A stretch of 64,000 nt of DNA from Limnanthes douglasii subsp. nivea (Eukaryota > Streptophyta > Magnoliopsida > Brassicales > Limnanthaceae). The position numbers and the translations under genes are program-made. Positions 32,798-46,529 of this stretch are shown one piece after another (position 1 is the first letter of the stretch; each line of letters opens with the position of its first letter). The stretch is from NCBI GenBank assembly GCA_036936605.1, contig JAUPFV010000004.1, positions 289,086,009 to 289,150,008 of the forward strand, read 5' to 3'. The notes below the pieces were generated by a model. That model saw only the letters and a program-made list of their open reading frames with translations. It was not told where the DNA came from and did not search any database.

Positions 32798-33049
32798 TTT
32801 AATAGGCATAACTTTGACCATTATATTTTATTGTTGTCATACCAACACCATACTTGATGATAATTAGACATATTATCGACATCTACTTTAGTATTAGACG
32901 GTTTGCCTTTAACAAAATATACTTACATTTATAAGACTATGTTGACAGTGAGAAACATGTCATTTGTGCTACAACTAAACTTGTCTAAGTGATAATAACA
33001 AAATAAGAATATGACTTTATATCATTTTATGAAATGTTCCTTCAGTTGT

Positions 33050-36000
33050 CCTTTTATTTTAGTTTTATTAAATTTATTATCGTTTCTTTCTGATTTACTA
33101 CTTATGGTTGTCCATCAGTTTGGGGTGACATGTAGTGTAAAACTTAGACTATAAATTCTTCTAAAAGTAACTCAGAAATCTTAGTTTCCACATCTAAAAC
33201 TATCATAGTAGACATGTCATGCAAACAAACTATTTCGTTAAAGAACAAATTAGTAATATGCAATGAATCATCACTTTTGTGACAAACAATGAAGTGTGAC
33301 ATTTTAGAGAATCAATCAACAACCACAAAAATAAAATATTTACCAATTATAGTCGTATGCAATCCAATTACAAAATCCATAGATATATCATTCCAATGAT
33401 GCGTAGGAATATGTAAAAAAGTATACAAACCATGAAATTAAACCTTAGATCTGACTTGTTTGCAAGTAACACATGTATCATAAATTCTTTCAATATTCAT
33501 CCTCATATGTAGCTAATTGAAGTGATCCAACATTACATTGATAGTTTTAACAATTCCAAAATATCCATTAAGCCTCTTTCGTGGATTCTCTAACAAGTAA
33601 ATCTCTCGGGAAACAGTTATGCACACATAAAAGTTTATACAGAATAAGGATCATTCATGCTTATAAAATCACCCTAAAGAAAACTTTTTGGATGATTGAT
33701 ACATCTTTCCAAAATCATAATCATTTTGATATATGCTTTTAAGATGATAAAATCTTAAACTTTTGGCTTCAAAGTAGTGATTAAGGCATACCGTCGAGAC
33801 AACGCATCAACAACAATATTTTATTTACCTTATTTGTATATGATGACATATGAAAATATCTTAATGAATTATACTCACCTTGCATGTCTTTGATTGAGTT
33901 TGCATTGAGCTTTTAGATGTTTGAGAGCTTCATGGTCATTATGTATGACAAACTTTTTGGGCCACAAGTAATGATACCATGTTTGTAAGGTTCAAAATAA
34001 GGCATACAACTCATTGTCATATATTATATAGTTCACAGTGGCTCCTTCAAGATTTTCACTTAAATAAACTATGAGCTTTTTATCATGTATCAAAGCAGCT
34101 CCAATCCCAATACCATAAGCGTCATACTCAGTCTCAAAAGTTTTAAGAAAATTAGGTAATGTTAAAACACATGCATGAGTAAACTTCTTTTTTAAAGATT
34201 AAAATGTTTCTTCCTAAGCTTGTTCCCACTTGAAACCAATGTCCTTCTTTATAAATTCAGTGAGTGATAAGCTAATGTGCTAAAATCTTTGACAAAACGT
34301 CTATAGAATCCTGCAAGGACGTGGAAGCTTCTCATTTCTCCGACTGTCTCTGGATTTGGCCATTCGCGGATTGTTTTAACAGTTTTATCATCCACTTCAA
34401 CAACATCTGCACTTACAACAAAACTTAAAAAGACAAGGTTATCGACAAAAAAGTGAATTTCTTAAGATTTATATAACGATTTTCCTTCCTAAGCGCACTT
34501 AAAACCAATTTTAAATGCTGAATATGTTCTTCAAACCATTAGCAGAAAATTAAGATGTTGTCGAAATAAACCACAATAAAGACTCTTATGTAAGCACTCA
34601 AAACATGATTTATTAATTCAATTAATATACTAAGTGCATTAGTCAACCCAAGTGGTATTACTAAACACTCATATAGTCCATGCTTAGTTTTAAATACAAT
34701 TTTCCACTCATCCTCTTCTTTCATCCAATTTCATGATAACCATTTTTTTAGATCAACTTTATAAAATATGTTGGAACCATACAGTTCATCTAGCATATCA
34801 TCTAATCTAGGTATTAAATATCGATACTTTATTTTTTTTTTTTGATGGCTCTGCAATCGACACGTATCATCTGGCTTATATCTTTTTTGGGCACAAGTAG
34901 GACTGGTACAACACAAAGACTCGTGTTTTTACGGATATGTCCCTTCTATACTAGTTCATTGATTTACATATGCAATTCTGTTGTTTTCACTTGATTATTT
35001 TTATAAGGTTATGAACATAAAATATAGTTAGTGTTGATGTCTTTGATTGGTGGAAGCTCATTCGAATTGTTATAAGGGAATACATCTTAAAATTCCTACA
35101 AAAGATAAGTCATCTCACCCGGCAACATCGGTGTCAGATTAGTTAAACTCACAAGAGTTTATTTAAACACAAATAATATTATAGGTTTCTTAGAGAATAC
35201 TTTATTAACCTCGCCAATTTTGTTTTTCTATAAAAATTCAAATATTTAACTACCCCATTTTCCTTCTTCTGCATTTGTTTTTTATTTTTGTAAACTTCTT
35301 GTTGAGTCATTTCTCCTTTTTAACTCAAATGTATGACAATTGGTGAATCCATCATGCATAACATTTCGATCAGATTGTCATGACCTTCCTAACAGTATGT
35401 GACTAGCCTCTATTGGTAGAGCATCACACATTCCATACTTGGCGATTAACTAAGGAAACTGATATTTGGTGGTTAACTTTCATTTCTCCACTATTGTTAA
35501 ACCACCAAAGATTTTAAAGTGCTAATTGATTCTTCGTTTTTAAAACAGGCTTATTTACTATAAATTCACTTGCCACGTTGGTGCAACTACAAACTTTACC
35601 TTGGACAAGATACCAATATCAAACAGATTTCTCATCTGCTCTTGTTCTGTTTTTTAATACTTGGAGATCTTCTGAGTACTAATAAATATCATTTAGCAGG
35701 TTTCTTTAGGTGTTCTTCGGAATAAGCAGAAACAACTTTTTCTTCCTCTAAAATTATTTTTCCATTATCTAGAATTGCCGCAATCTTCTTATTAGAACAT
35801 TCATTAGAATAACATTTCATGAATTTGCACTTGAAATACTTAACATCGTGATTTCTGGTTGCAACCTTTTTAGTTTTACCTTTGTTATCAATAGACAACA
35901 ATGTTCCAAATTTTTGGTTCATTTTTTTATAACCTTTTTTAAATTAGTATTCTCCTATTTTCGATAATTTGGCTTATTTGTTACTAACCCTGAACCACAA

Positions 36001-36844
36001 CCTGATCTTGAAAAGTTCTTTTGTTTAACTTGTTGCTCGAATAGTAAAGTTCTGTGTATCATTTCTTATTGTTCAACAAAATTCAGAGTTTCCAATATGT
36101 CTTGAATTTCTTTGTTTAAACCCCAATTTTTTTTTGATATTGTTGCCTATCTATCTTTTAATATATTCATCTCACAATATTAAAGTCTTCATTTTATGAT
36201 AATATTCTTCAAAAGATCGGTTGTTTTAGAATAATCTCTTCAACTTCAGATGCAACTCACGTTAGTAATGATTAGGAACAAATCTCTTCGACATAATGGA
36301 TTTCATTTTGATCCATGACTCTACATGATGTTCTCCATTACAACTTCTTGAAATAACTAATTGATCCACTAACTGATAGCATAATCATAAAATTTTGTAA
36401 TAACAAATCTTACTCGATTGGTCTATATGTAGTGCTGAACATTGAAAATAAGTTAAATCTTATTTTCTCATTCCAAATATGCATATTGATCATTTTTTTC
36501 TCATAGAGTGGTGAAATCTTAAGTTCGAGACCTCCAAGATTGTCTTGCATACGTTTGTTTCCTTCTTTTGCACGTTTATGGTGTATTCTCTAACTATTTT
36601 GAAATGAATTGCTCATGTGTTCATAGTATTCATTAGTTACTTTATTTCTAAATAGTTCAAGTTATTCATGATTTATTATTGGACCGCTTCCTTGTCATGA
36701 ACGATTATGATCTTGATCAGTGGTTGATTGAAGCTCTTGGCGAAATGTATTTAACTTGGTGCCAATTATCTTTGCCATAACTTCAATCAAAAACTTGTTG
36801 TTATTGAAGTTATTGTTTTCTCCATCATTTGGATCAGATATCAT
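33050..36844 (-). pseudogene. Degraded Ty3/gypsy gag-pol
   Basis: On the minus strand a gag start (MISDPNDGENNNFNN, 36844) is followed by a zinc-knuckle-like KYFKCKFMKCYSNECSNKK (~35800). RT fragments follow at 34539-34916 (IPRLDDMLDELYGSNIFYKVDLK, FKTKHGLYECLVIPLGLTNA, VVYFDNIL). Last is an integrase end near 33100-33330 (SKMSHFIVCHKSDDSLHITNLFF, then SPQTDGQP). Numerous stops and shifts show it is dead. RT before integrase, with integrase last, is the gypsy order. The RT wording is of the general plant gypsy type, different from the Tat elements at 3-23 kb. Confidence 0.8.
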
Positions 36845-37090
36845 TTTCTACAAAATCAAAAATAAATCACCAGTAACAAGCCATTGGAAAGATCCTAAAT
36901 TTATTTAAAACCATATAAAAGATTTTCTACACACTTTAAAATTCAACAACAATGACTAAGGTTTAAAAAATTATAATTTCATGATTTAATATGCAATTCG
37001 TCATATTAAACACTGAAATAATCATAAAACATAGTGAGAATATCAAATAGATGACAAAATATTAATGGAAAACAGAATACTCAACTTTCA

Positions 37091-37102
37091 TAATAGTGCT
37101 AT
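37091..37102 (-). other. Initiator-Met-type primer-binding site of the degraded gypsy
   Basis: The minus strand reads TGGTATCATAGC, one base from the standard plant initiator-methionine primer-binding site. It lies about 250 bp upstream of the decayed gag start at 36844, in the expected direction. Its 5' LTR should lie to the right (from ~37106), but the far end could not be recognised. Confidence 0.5.
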
Positions 37103-38190
37103 GATACCACTTAATATGATCATCCTGGAATCGCAATCTGAAACGGGATCGGGATAACTTTGAAACCGAGAACCCAAAAGGATTCTAAGATCAAAAGATG
37201 TGGATCGATAGGTCACACAGAGATTTCAAAAAGGCACGTAATATTCTAATTGATCTTTCTGTGGATATGATGCACCAAATGAAAAATAGATTTTCATATG
37301 GATATTATACACCAACAAAAGAAGGACAATATTTAAGAAGTTTTCAAGATAAAAGATATTATACTATTTACAAACCGAGTACATAGTTTTTAAAGGATAA
37401 AGAACAAGCTTTAAGCACGATTAAGGTTGTTATTTGAAACATAATGAGCTTTGGACACAATTAAGATTGTTATTGAAAACATAATGAGCCTTGAACACAA
37501 TTAAGGATGTTTTTGGAAACATAAGGCATGAATATTAAAAATACAAAATATTAATGATAAAATCTGAAATCATATATTTATTCTCTTCTTAAAAGAAATG
37601 GTTATTGTTATAGAAGGGCTTTGGGATTTTATTTCAGCAAATGGGCAATGGTGAAGTAAAACAATTGCCTCATCAAAAACTTTTTCAAGAAAACCCATTG
37701 GGACAAAACTTGAACAAGGGGAAAAGAGTAAAATTGAGATATTTTCTCAATTTTGAAATCATTTAACTTGAATAAAGACCAAAGTGGTTTGAAATGCTTT
37801 ACCTTTATACATGTTATTTTGATCACATAGATTTCCTATTTGATTAAGAAATCCTCTAATATCTTTGCTAAACTATAGGCTCTCGATCGAGTTATTGGAA
37901 CAATCAGTATAACAAGATTATTCCCAACTCCAAGCTCAACCTCTGGTTTTTGCTTATTCTCACGTTTTAAGCTCCTTATGTTATCTAGGGTTACATCATT
38001 GATCAAAAAGGTTTTTGTCACACTTTTGGTGATGGTAAGTGGAAATCGTCCAAAGATTCAACGATAGTTGCTCGAGGTGAATTATGTTGGTCTTTATATA
38101 AGACATATTTAGGGTATATGTTCAAGTGAGCTGAATGTAATTGAGGAAACAAATCTCTTAATTTATGGTATTGAAGACTATGATACGTGA
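37103..38190. other. AT-rich DNA with a 40-bp tandem repeat
   Basis: Three copies of a 40-bp unit (GATTAAGGTTGTTATTTGAA-like, with anchors at 37416, 37456 and 37496) lie at about 37407-37529. The left part may be remains of the gypsy 5' LTR. No gene is seen. Confidence 0.5.
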
Positions 38191-38199
38191 GTGACAAGA

Positions 38200-40010
38200 A
38201 TATGAAAATTTTGGCAAGTAAGTCACTTATTCATGTTGATAAAGGTATTACTATTAACGATTGTGACCATTGTTTGACACGAAAGCAACATATAGCTTCG
38301 TTTTTTAAGAAATCCATTATATAAAAAAGTTAAAGTTACTATACTCTGATGTTGCGATCCTGTAAAAGTGGAGTCTATTGGCGGTAACAAGTATTTTGTT
38401 ACATTAATTGATGATGTTACTAAAAAAACTTGGGTGTACATGCAAACAAAAGTCAAGTGTTCAAATGTTTTCAAAATGTTCATGCCATGGTATAAAGGGA
38501 GGTGAGGAGAAAATTAAAATATCTTTTATATGATAACGACGGTGAATATATTTTGTACGAGTTCAAAAATCACAACTCACTTTATAGTATAGACATCAGA
38601 GGACAACACCAGGTACACCACAATACAATGGAGTTGCAAAAAGAATGAATCAAACCATTATAAAGAATGTGAGATGTATACAAGAAATATTTAAGCTTCC
38701 GAAGATATTTTGGGCTGAAGCAATTAATTGTGTTGTGCACTTGATTAATTAGAGCTTCATCAACAATTTTTGTTTTTTATATTGTCGAGAAAGTATGGAA
38801 ATGAAAAGATCCTACATATTCACATATCAGAGTTGTTGGATGGAAGGTATACATGCATATTCTAAATGAACATAAATCTAAACTTGATTCAAGAAGAGTA
38901 TATAAAGAGTATGTCTTCAAACTCTATGATCCTAAGAAGAAGAAAGTAACGAAAAGTAAATATGTGGTATTTTTTGAGCACGAGAATGGTGCAGATCTTT
39001 TGAATATAAATTTAACTTCTACTCTTAATGTATCTTGTAACATCATTAATGATGTTTCTTCTTTTATTTTTTCTTATGTAAATCAAATGATAATATTGAG
39101 GTGATTCCTAATGATATCGAGGATGTTCCACCTGGTGATGATTTACAAGATCATATTATTTTTAGGAAAAACTTCATGATGAAGAAGTTCACGAGCAGGA
39201 GACAACTTACCTCTCATGTTGAGAATATACAGGTTCAAAGGTCAAGTGGAGAGATAAAACCTTCAACAAAGTATCTAAGCTCAAAATTTATTATAGTCAT
39301 TGAAGATTGCGAGCCACAAAATTATCAAGTGTTATATCATGAGGAGAAAAATCTTTGGCTTAAGTCTATGAAAGAATAGTTGAATTCCTTGAAAACTAAT
39401 GATACGTGACCTAGTTAAAACCTCATAATGGAAATAAATTCTTGACGAATATATGGGTTTTCAAGAATAAAAGATTGGATGAGAAAATTGTCAAGCAAAA
39501 AACTAGACTTGTACTAAAAGGATGCAATGAGGAAAAAACATTGATTTTGATGAGATATTTTCTCATGTTGTCAATATGACTTATATCATAACTGTATTTG
39601 GTTTAATTGTAAGTCTAAATCTTGAGTTGGAACAACTTGATATAAAAACAAAAAATTTACATGGTGATTTGCATGATGAAATATATACGGAGCAACCTGA
39701 AGGTTCTGAAGATAAACAGAAATACAATTAATTTGTAAGATGAAGAATAGTCTTTATGGGCTAAAATAAACATCAATGTAGTGGTATAGGAAATTCGACT
39801 TGTTTATGATAAATATTGGTTACAAACCAACTCAGGTCGATCCTTGTGTCTATTTCAGCTAGGTAAGTTCATCATACTTCTTTTATATGTATATGATATG
39901 TTGATAGTTGGGTAAGATGCTCAAATGATTATCACTTTAAAGAAAGACTTCACCAAATTATTTGACATGCAAGATTTTGATTCTAAATATCAAATGATCA
40001 TTTATAGTAT
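38200..40010 (+). pseudogene. Degraded Ty1/copia pol (integrase then RT)
   Basis: On the plus strand a pre-integrase segment (CDHCLTRKQH, ~38260) is followed by integrase core pieces (VKVESIGGNKYFVTLIDDVTK and YDNDGEY). Further integrase pieces are RTTPGTPQYNGVAKRMNQTI and the linker DPKKKKVTKSKYVVF. RT pieces come next: FDEIFSHVVNMTYI, LEQLDIKTKNLHGDLHDEIY, KMKNSLYGLK and TLKKDFTKLFDMQDF. Integrase upstream of RT is the copia order. Stops and shifts are frequent. Confidence 0.8.
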
Positions 40011-40189
40011 GCGTCATCATTAATATTAATAACGTATAAGAGAGTTGCGATATTTGGATGATCAAAATGATCATCTTTTCCGAAAAGTCCATAGTGACAA
40101 AGATGTCCAGAAAGAGATGCCAACGAACGTTTTCAAATATTTTCATGAGATCGAATTTTAAAGTAACCATTTTGTCGTTGTTATTGGTA

Positions 40190-41480
40190 TGCTAACCCCT
40201 CAGAAATTTTTGAGAAAACATAATATTGTTTAAGATTCTTCTCTCGGTCACAAAGGCCGACTATAATTTGTCAATTAAATAAGAGAAATAGTCTTTGATT
40301 CTATTGGCCAGAATTTTGGAAATAATCTTGTAAATGACATTACATAATGCAACTGGCCTAAAATTAGCAGCAATAATGGAGGAATCATTCTCGTGTACAA
40401 AGACGATAGAGGTAAAGTTCGAAGAAGTCTTTAGACGAGCTGAGTTGAAAAACTCAAGGACCCCGTTGCAGATATCTTTACACGTAATGTTCCAAGAATT
40501 CCTTAAAAAAGTAGAGTCGACACCGTTAGACCCATAGGATTTATTGTTGTCGATACTGAATATAGCGGATTAAATCTCTTCGCTTGTTACCGAACACGAA
40601 TCATAGAAGATTTATCCAACGAGGTTAATTATAAAAGTAATAAAAGTCGAAACTCTATACAAGTCTGAATAACCATGAGGGTTTCTAAGAAGGTCTTTGA
40701 AATAATAAACCAGAACGTCGACAACACCAAAAGTACTGGTTACCAGATCATCTCAATTATTTGAGATCGAGACAATCTTGTTACGAGGGATACGAGTTTT
40801 GATACTATTTTGAAAGAATTTGGTGTTCCTATCACCAAGTTTGAACCAATTATCTTTCAATTTTTGCTTAATAAGAGATTCTCCAGCTCTTTTGAAGAGA
40901 TGAATTTAGGAAGAACCCCAATTTCATTAGAAACAAAAGAAAAGTTTGAAGATTTTTGCTACAAGTTACTAAGCATGAAAGAGGTCCTTTCGGGCATTAG
41001 AATTAGAATCGCAATTGGTGTTATCACTGTATTCTTAACGGTTAAGATCTCGAAGAATTGAAGTCATAAAGATTTTTGGGAGACTTGGTTCATACCAAGA
41101 GCTAAAATGGATATGTTCCAGTTAATAAAGACAATTTCTTTAAGAAAGTATGAACGATGACTCGAAAAAAAACATCCCATGACAGTGGCGTGATCAAAAT
41201 ATCGAGGAAAACAATAATAGACGGTGATATGGAAGAAAAATCATCCAAATCATTACCAACAATGACTTGATTAGTCTTAAAAAAAAATAGTTTTAATAGT
41301 TTATTGTTTAATCTCGTAAATAAAATTCTAAAGAACGAAAATCGTTAAGCTCGAGCTTAACATAACGCTTATCGAATTCATCGAGAGTTCGACGACAGGT
41401 GGCCGATCTTTCAAAAATATAATATGTTCCCTAGCTTAGGGATAACGTTAAGCAATTCTTCAAAAATCTGAGTCAGTAAA
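40190..41480 (-). pseudogene. Fragment of an L1-type LINE reverse transcriptase
   Basis: On the minus strand, pieces characteristic of non-LTR RT appear: ESLIKQKLKDNWFKLGDRNTKFFQNSIKTRIPRNKI (in two stretches near 40830-40760) and ANFRPVALCNVIYKIISKIL. A SAFVTERRILNNI-like motif lies near 40230. The last ~400 bp (41100-41480) are weaker and assigned by continuity. Neither end of the element is seen. Confidence 0.75.
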
Positions 41481-42277
41481 CGATTAAAATTTGATGAGTT
41501 GGCCGTTGTTAAAATAGTTCATCCTCTAATAGGATAAAAATAAATCTACAACTAGATGTGATCGTTGTTTATAAAGAATAAAAATGGAAGACAAAGCTCA
41601 AAACTTTTACACTCCTATGTTGCGTAATATTATATGTATCAATTTACTAATAATAATAAACAGTTGGGTGTCTGTATAATCCGCTATCAGTATAGTCCAA
41701 TCCCAACATTCAGTTTTCTTTTTATTTACAGAAATAAAAAAATTATAGTCTATTTTAATCTTAACACATCTGATTTTCCAAATTTTATAGAGTTTAATCC
41801 AAACCCAGAAAAAGAAATAAAAACATCACAAATACAGGTTACAGCCTACATACAAGTCTAGCATAGCATAGATCTCACACCACCTACCAAGAAGAACATG
41901 GAAATTTCCAACATTATAACACGAAATGTGTATGAATTTATTGCAGGTTCAATCTGCTACGTCGAATACATAAAATCAAGGAGCATCGTATGACATCTCT
42001 CCTTCAGATAAATACCAAGGCCAGAACGAGCTAATTTGAATCTCCCTAAAAGTGAAAACATGTTTCAAGTTAGTCCTACAAATTCTTAGACAAACAACTC
42101 AATCTATCACGCATACAAGTAAAATTCTAGTTGAAGTAGAAATTTCGTCAACATTCAACTCTGATGACAGATCTACATCGTTAACTCGGCAACTGAATTT
42201 CATATGATATAACTATACCAAGCTAACCAGTTGAGATTTAATACACTAAATTGACATACCTGGTTTGAGGGGAAGCA
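41481..42277. other. AT-rich DNA and 3' UTR of the F-box gene
   Basis: The part adjoining 42277 is the F-box gene's 3' UTR on the minus strand. It may contain an intron (42053-42257; GTATGT donor after CCAG, TTTTAG acceptor). The remaining sequence shows no gene. Confidence 0.5.
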
Positions 42278-43024
42278 TCACTGAAACTCAGATGCCTCTT
42301 CTGAATCGGACAAGGGTAACATAGTGCACATCCCAAGCATATGTCCGTTGAGGCATACATAATACTCTAAACAATCATCATAGGCACCCAACCGACAGCT
42401 GGCACTAGGTGGGATCATTCTAGCTTGCAACATGTTCCAAAACTTTGCCTTACAATAAGGACAAACCTCGGTCGGATGAAACGGGGCCCTTCTATTGATA
42501 AGCATCTTTCTTACTTTCGTCAACGCGAAAGATTTGAAAATCCCACGGAAAAATCCCACATCCCCTTCTTCTCCTTGGTCAAGATGCTCACATGGATCCG
42601 AAACGTACAAAACATCAGTTCTGCACTGAGGCAGAAGAAAGCTCTTCCCTGATGTTTTTGAAAACCGGGTCCGATACACGAAATGGCCCGGTATCTCAAC
42701 ACCACTGAACAAACCACCTTTACTGCACCCAGAACAGTATATAAGCAGTTTCCCAATCGCCCTCCAATTCCCATCAACGCTGTAACTACGACTTGCCTGA
42801 AGGTCAAGCATCATTTTGGGAGCCCGAGTTTTGCAAAACTCCCTCCATAATACACGCTTGGCCAGATCATCGAACCATTTGCATGTGCAGGACAAAGCCG
42901 CAATCAACTTAGGGTTCCAGTTCATATTTTGAAACACTAGAAAAATCACATCTTCACTTAAATGTCCTTTCGTGCATTGACAGCTTGCTGAATGTATGCA
43001 ACGATGCTGTTTCATGAGAATCAT
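42278..43024 (-). CDS. EDL2: EID1-like F-box protein
   Basis: This single coding exon of 248 residues is complete from MILMKQHRC to SDSEEASEFQ. An F-box-like segment is at residues ~20-60 (LSEDVIFLVFQNMNWNPKLI, CTCKWFDDLAKRVLWREFC). The family-specific part follows: DGNWRAIGKLLIYCSGC, PGHFVYRTRFSKTSGKSF, DPCEHLDQGEEGDVGFFRG, FHPTEVCPYCKAKFW (a CxxC pair) and LGAYDDCLEYYVCLNGH. EID1 and its relatives are substrate adaptors of SCF ubiquitin ligases; EID1 acts in phytochrome A signalling. EDL2 is chosen over EDL1/EDL3 from length, wording and neighbourhood, from memory. Confidence 0.88.
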   Translation of the reverse strand: MILMKQHRCIHSASCQCTKGHLSEDVIFLVFQNMNWNPKLIAALSCTCKWFDDLAKRVLWREFCKTRAPKMMLDLQASRSYSVDGNWRAIGKLLIYCSGCSKGGLFSGVEIPGHFVYRTRFSKTSGKSFLLPQCRTDVLYVSDPCEHLDQGEEGDVGFFRGIFKSFALTKVRKMLINRRAPFHPTEVCPYCKAKFWNMLQARMIPPSASCRLGAYDDCLEYYVCLNGHMLGMCTMLPLSDSEEASEFQ

Positions 43025-43880
43025 TGGTCTTCACCTACCAAAGACAGAATCCATCACAAAATCAAGAAACACTGAAACAAGTAGAAATCATGAACTTTGC
43101 TACAATAGTTTTAACCTGCTCTAATATAAAGAACCTTAGGATCCCTCGCAAATTTCGACAAGCTCAAGCATACGAATTGAGAACACTACATCCTCCCAAA
43201 CTGATTGTTTGTGGTGGTGAGTCAACTCAATTCAAAAAGCAATAGCTTCATAACTCAACAGACCATTAACAAGAGATTCAAGGAGGAAACTTTAATTAAG
43301 CCTACACCAAAATAGTCCACAACACAACCATATATAGAAATAAATTTCAGACTTCAAGATCTCTTACCAATTTCAATAAACCCCATTTCCTTCTGCAAAA
43401 ACAAGCTAAAAAAACATAAACCCATTAATTTCCGAAGCTTGGCTTTTCATAATCTACACTCAAACCCAACCTCAACCTCAACCTCTACCAAACCCTAACT
43501 CATCAAAATCAATCAAACCAACCAAACAAATCAGCTGAAACTACTATAGATCGGTAACTTTAACAAAAATCATACCTAGGCTTAAGATATCCTTCCTCTT
43601 CAAAACCCTTAAAAGATCAACTATACTCTGCAAGGAACAAGAGACGAACATCAAAATTAGGGTTTTTTTTTCCATCAACCCTCACTGCAAAAGTACAGTC
43701 AAAATCGAACAGACGATACACTGAAGATAGAAGAATAACTTACAAGACGAAGTAAAGCTGTGATTTAGCGGTCATGAAAAGGGCTTTTTGGTAAATTGTT
43801 GAAGTAACAGAGAGGTCCAAAAGAGCATTGGACTTGAAGGAGAAGGAGAAAGAGACGGAGAAAGGATTTGGTTGTTGCTT
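43025..43880 (-). other. 5' UTR of the F-box gene with two introns
   Basis: Splice signals on the minus strand suggest UTR exons at ~43744-43870, 43576-43627 and ~43025-43037. The first donor is CTT|GTAAGT, followed by acceptor TTGCAG|AG. The second donor is CTAG|GTATG, followed by acceptor TTGGTAG|GTGAAGACC just before the ATG. Introns in the leader are common in such genes. Transcript data are lacking, so the exact start is unknown. Confidence 0.5.
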
Positions 43881-46520
43881 AGAGAGAGAAAGAGGAAATG
43901 TTATTTAAAAATGAAAACAGAAATGTATAATATTACTGAGCTGTTTCTTTAGTTCTAATAACGACCACTGTGAGCACGCCACGTGTTACTGTTTTTAAAG
44001 CTGGTAATCTATACACGCCTTGATTTTACTAATTTGGATTACGTGTCGTATCGTTATTGGTCTTGTCTTTGGTTAATGCGCACTTACGAAAATTATATGG
44101 TTGATTTTAGTTTAGTCTCTACAGTCTTCCGTATGGGTACCGGTTTTATGTTAAAATATTTTATGGTTTTTGTTCTTTTAATCCGAAAAATTATCGTCAT
44201 ATATTTTTATTTGTTTTAGTGATCATACTATAAAAAAATTACACTACTTTTTTTTTTTAATTAATTTTTAAAATGGTTGAGATCTTTTTTTACCATTAGA
44301 AATTTACATCAAAATTGGTATAATTTTATAAATTTAAATTTATTAATTTGTAAATTTTAGTATCTTAGGTTTACAAGATCATAATTATTTTTAAAAAAAA
44401 ATATTTATTATTTTAAAATTATTTTTGTTTGATTTGTATGTTGTTAGGTGTTGGTAGTCAGTTGGTTTAATAAATTGTATTAGTTGGATTTGATTAATTT
44501 GAATTTGATTATATATTATTTTGACTAGACTAAATTTTAATTACTATAATGGTTTTTATAATTATGATAATTTGTTTGATTTTTATATTATATGTAACTG
44601 GATTTGATTCTTGTTATAATTGAGTTTTGATTGGTTTGATTGGATCTGTTATTATGATTGAGTTTTTATTCATTTAATTAGTTTTGTTTATGCAATTGAA
44701 CTTTGATTGGTTTGATGTATATGCTAAGTGTAATTGAGTTTTGATTGGTTTGATTATATGTAATAGATGGTTGAATAGTTTGATGAATTGTATTATTTGC
44801 TATTAATATATATATATATATATGTTTTTAGGAATGACCATTTATATGGTATTGAGATGTTAAAATAGTAGATCTATAATCATTTTCATAGACTAGCGAC
44901 TCTCTTATATACTAAGTATTATGTTATTCTTATACATTCATATAGATATTTAGCGAGCAGTGTTCACACATAAAAACTATTAAAGAATTATTACGGTACA
45001 CTACTTTAATATTTTGAGATCGCGATGTGAGTTTAATTTAAATTTAAGAAAATTTTATTTTTTTCATTTTTTTTATAATTAAAATGTGTTATTTTTTGCT
45101 AGGTTAACTTCCAGATGTCTCGCTATAACCTCACGTTCAGGATAATAAGCTTTGATATTTTTGAACAACTTTAACGTCGCATTATCTAAAAATATATACT
45201 AAAATGTTTTATAGATACGTAAATAGTCATACAGATGAAAGTTAAGCTAACAAAGAAAAAGTAAAGAATAGTAGCATATATTAATTCATAACAAAAAAAA
45301 GTGAAAAATCTCAAATTTTATGTTCTCGAAAAAACTAATGGTGTACTATAGCAATTCTCAAGTGTGTGAAGGTGAACACTACTCGGTGTAAATCTACAAA
45401 AGTACGTAAGGGTGATATAATACTTAGTGTATAACAAAATGGCAAACTTGTGCAAATGATCGTAGACCATTCTTCTAGCTATCTTAATAAATCCTTTTTG
45501 TGTTATAAAGCGAACTATCCCCAAACGAAAGGTATAGAAGGCCAATATTGTCGAATCCCATTTATAATATCGTAACTCCTGTGGATGCTTCAATATATAT
45601 AAGTAATCCAAATAAACAAAGTTATACTCCTTTTTTATAATTATGCAATAACCAAATACATGCATGAGATACGTGGGATTGTAATGTGATCATAACTTAT
45701 ATGAGATTGTCACTTTCATAATACCTCGAACCGATAAAGGTTTTCCACAACCATTGGAGGTGAATAACATTGTTGCTTCGGTGACATTAACTCACGTTGT
45801 AGTGTCCAAGCATAAATATCGAACATGTTAGAGAAAAATTTGAACCCCTCTTTATATTTCCTAAACACCAAAGACTATGAAATCTCACTCGCCATTGGAA
45901 GACCCATAATCACCTGGACAATGTTCAATGTAACATTCATATCATTGAAGTAAACATGGAATTGGTTTGTTTACGAGTGCCATCCTTCGATAAATACCTT
46001 AACGAGAGGAACATTGGTTTACCAACGACGTAAGACTTTGATAAGATTCATCGAATGTTACTATTGTAAGCTCATAATTAATCCAAGTTTTACCATCTAA
46101 CTTATTTTTTCTTAGTGTCTTCTATGTCATGAATCATCAAATAAATGATCGATCATAAAATACATGCTAATTTATGTTTAAAATAAAAAAATACAATTCA
46201 TAAAACAAATCAAAACTCTATTATGTCTAATGAAACGAATTAAAAACAATCAAAACTCAATTTTAATGGCATAACCTATCAAAATTCAATTAAAATATCA
46301 TAACTAGTCATATCAATCAAAAATCAAGATATCCAGAGCAGAATTATATTGTCCAATTTGAGCAAAATTCAAGACCCGCACGACTTTATTTTTTGTACAC
46401 TTTCAAAATGTCGCACACTAGTTGAGATATACTGTTACTTACATACGATTCATCATTCCCATGTTTAACCGATATGAGATGCGGGACTTTGGTCGTTACC
46501 CTAACAAATCCTCATCTTGA
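43881..46520. other. AT-rich intergenic DNA
   Basis: No supported gene. There is a loose repeat of GATTTTGATTGGTTTGATT-like phrases at 44450-44790 and a short TA run at 44805-44825. A minus-strand frame at 45318-45665 (YYKWDSTILAFYTFRLGIV) has a faint likeness to the plant mobile domain, but it is too weak to annotate as a gene. Confidence 0.5.
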
Positions 46521-46529
46521 ACAACCACT

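Noticed and set aside
40334..41061. Plus-strand frames at 40334-40537 and 40810-41061 as new small genes
   Set aside because: The opposite strand reads as L1-type RT with several family motifs, so these are shadows.
45318..45665. Minus-strand frame resembling a plant mobile domain
   Set aside because: Only one short stretch (YYKWDSTILAF) is suggestive; no further motif is seen, so it is not called a gene.
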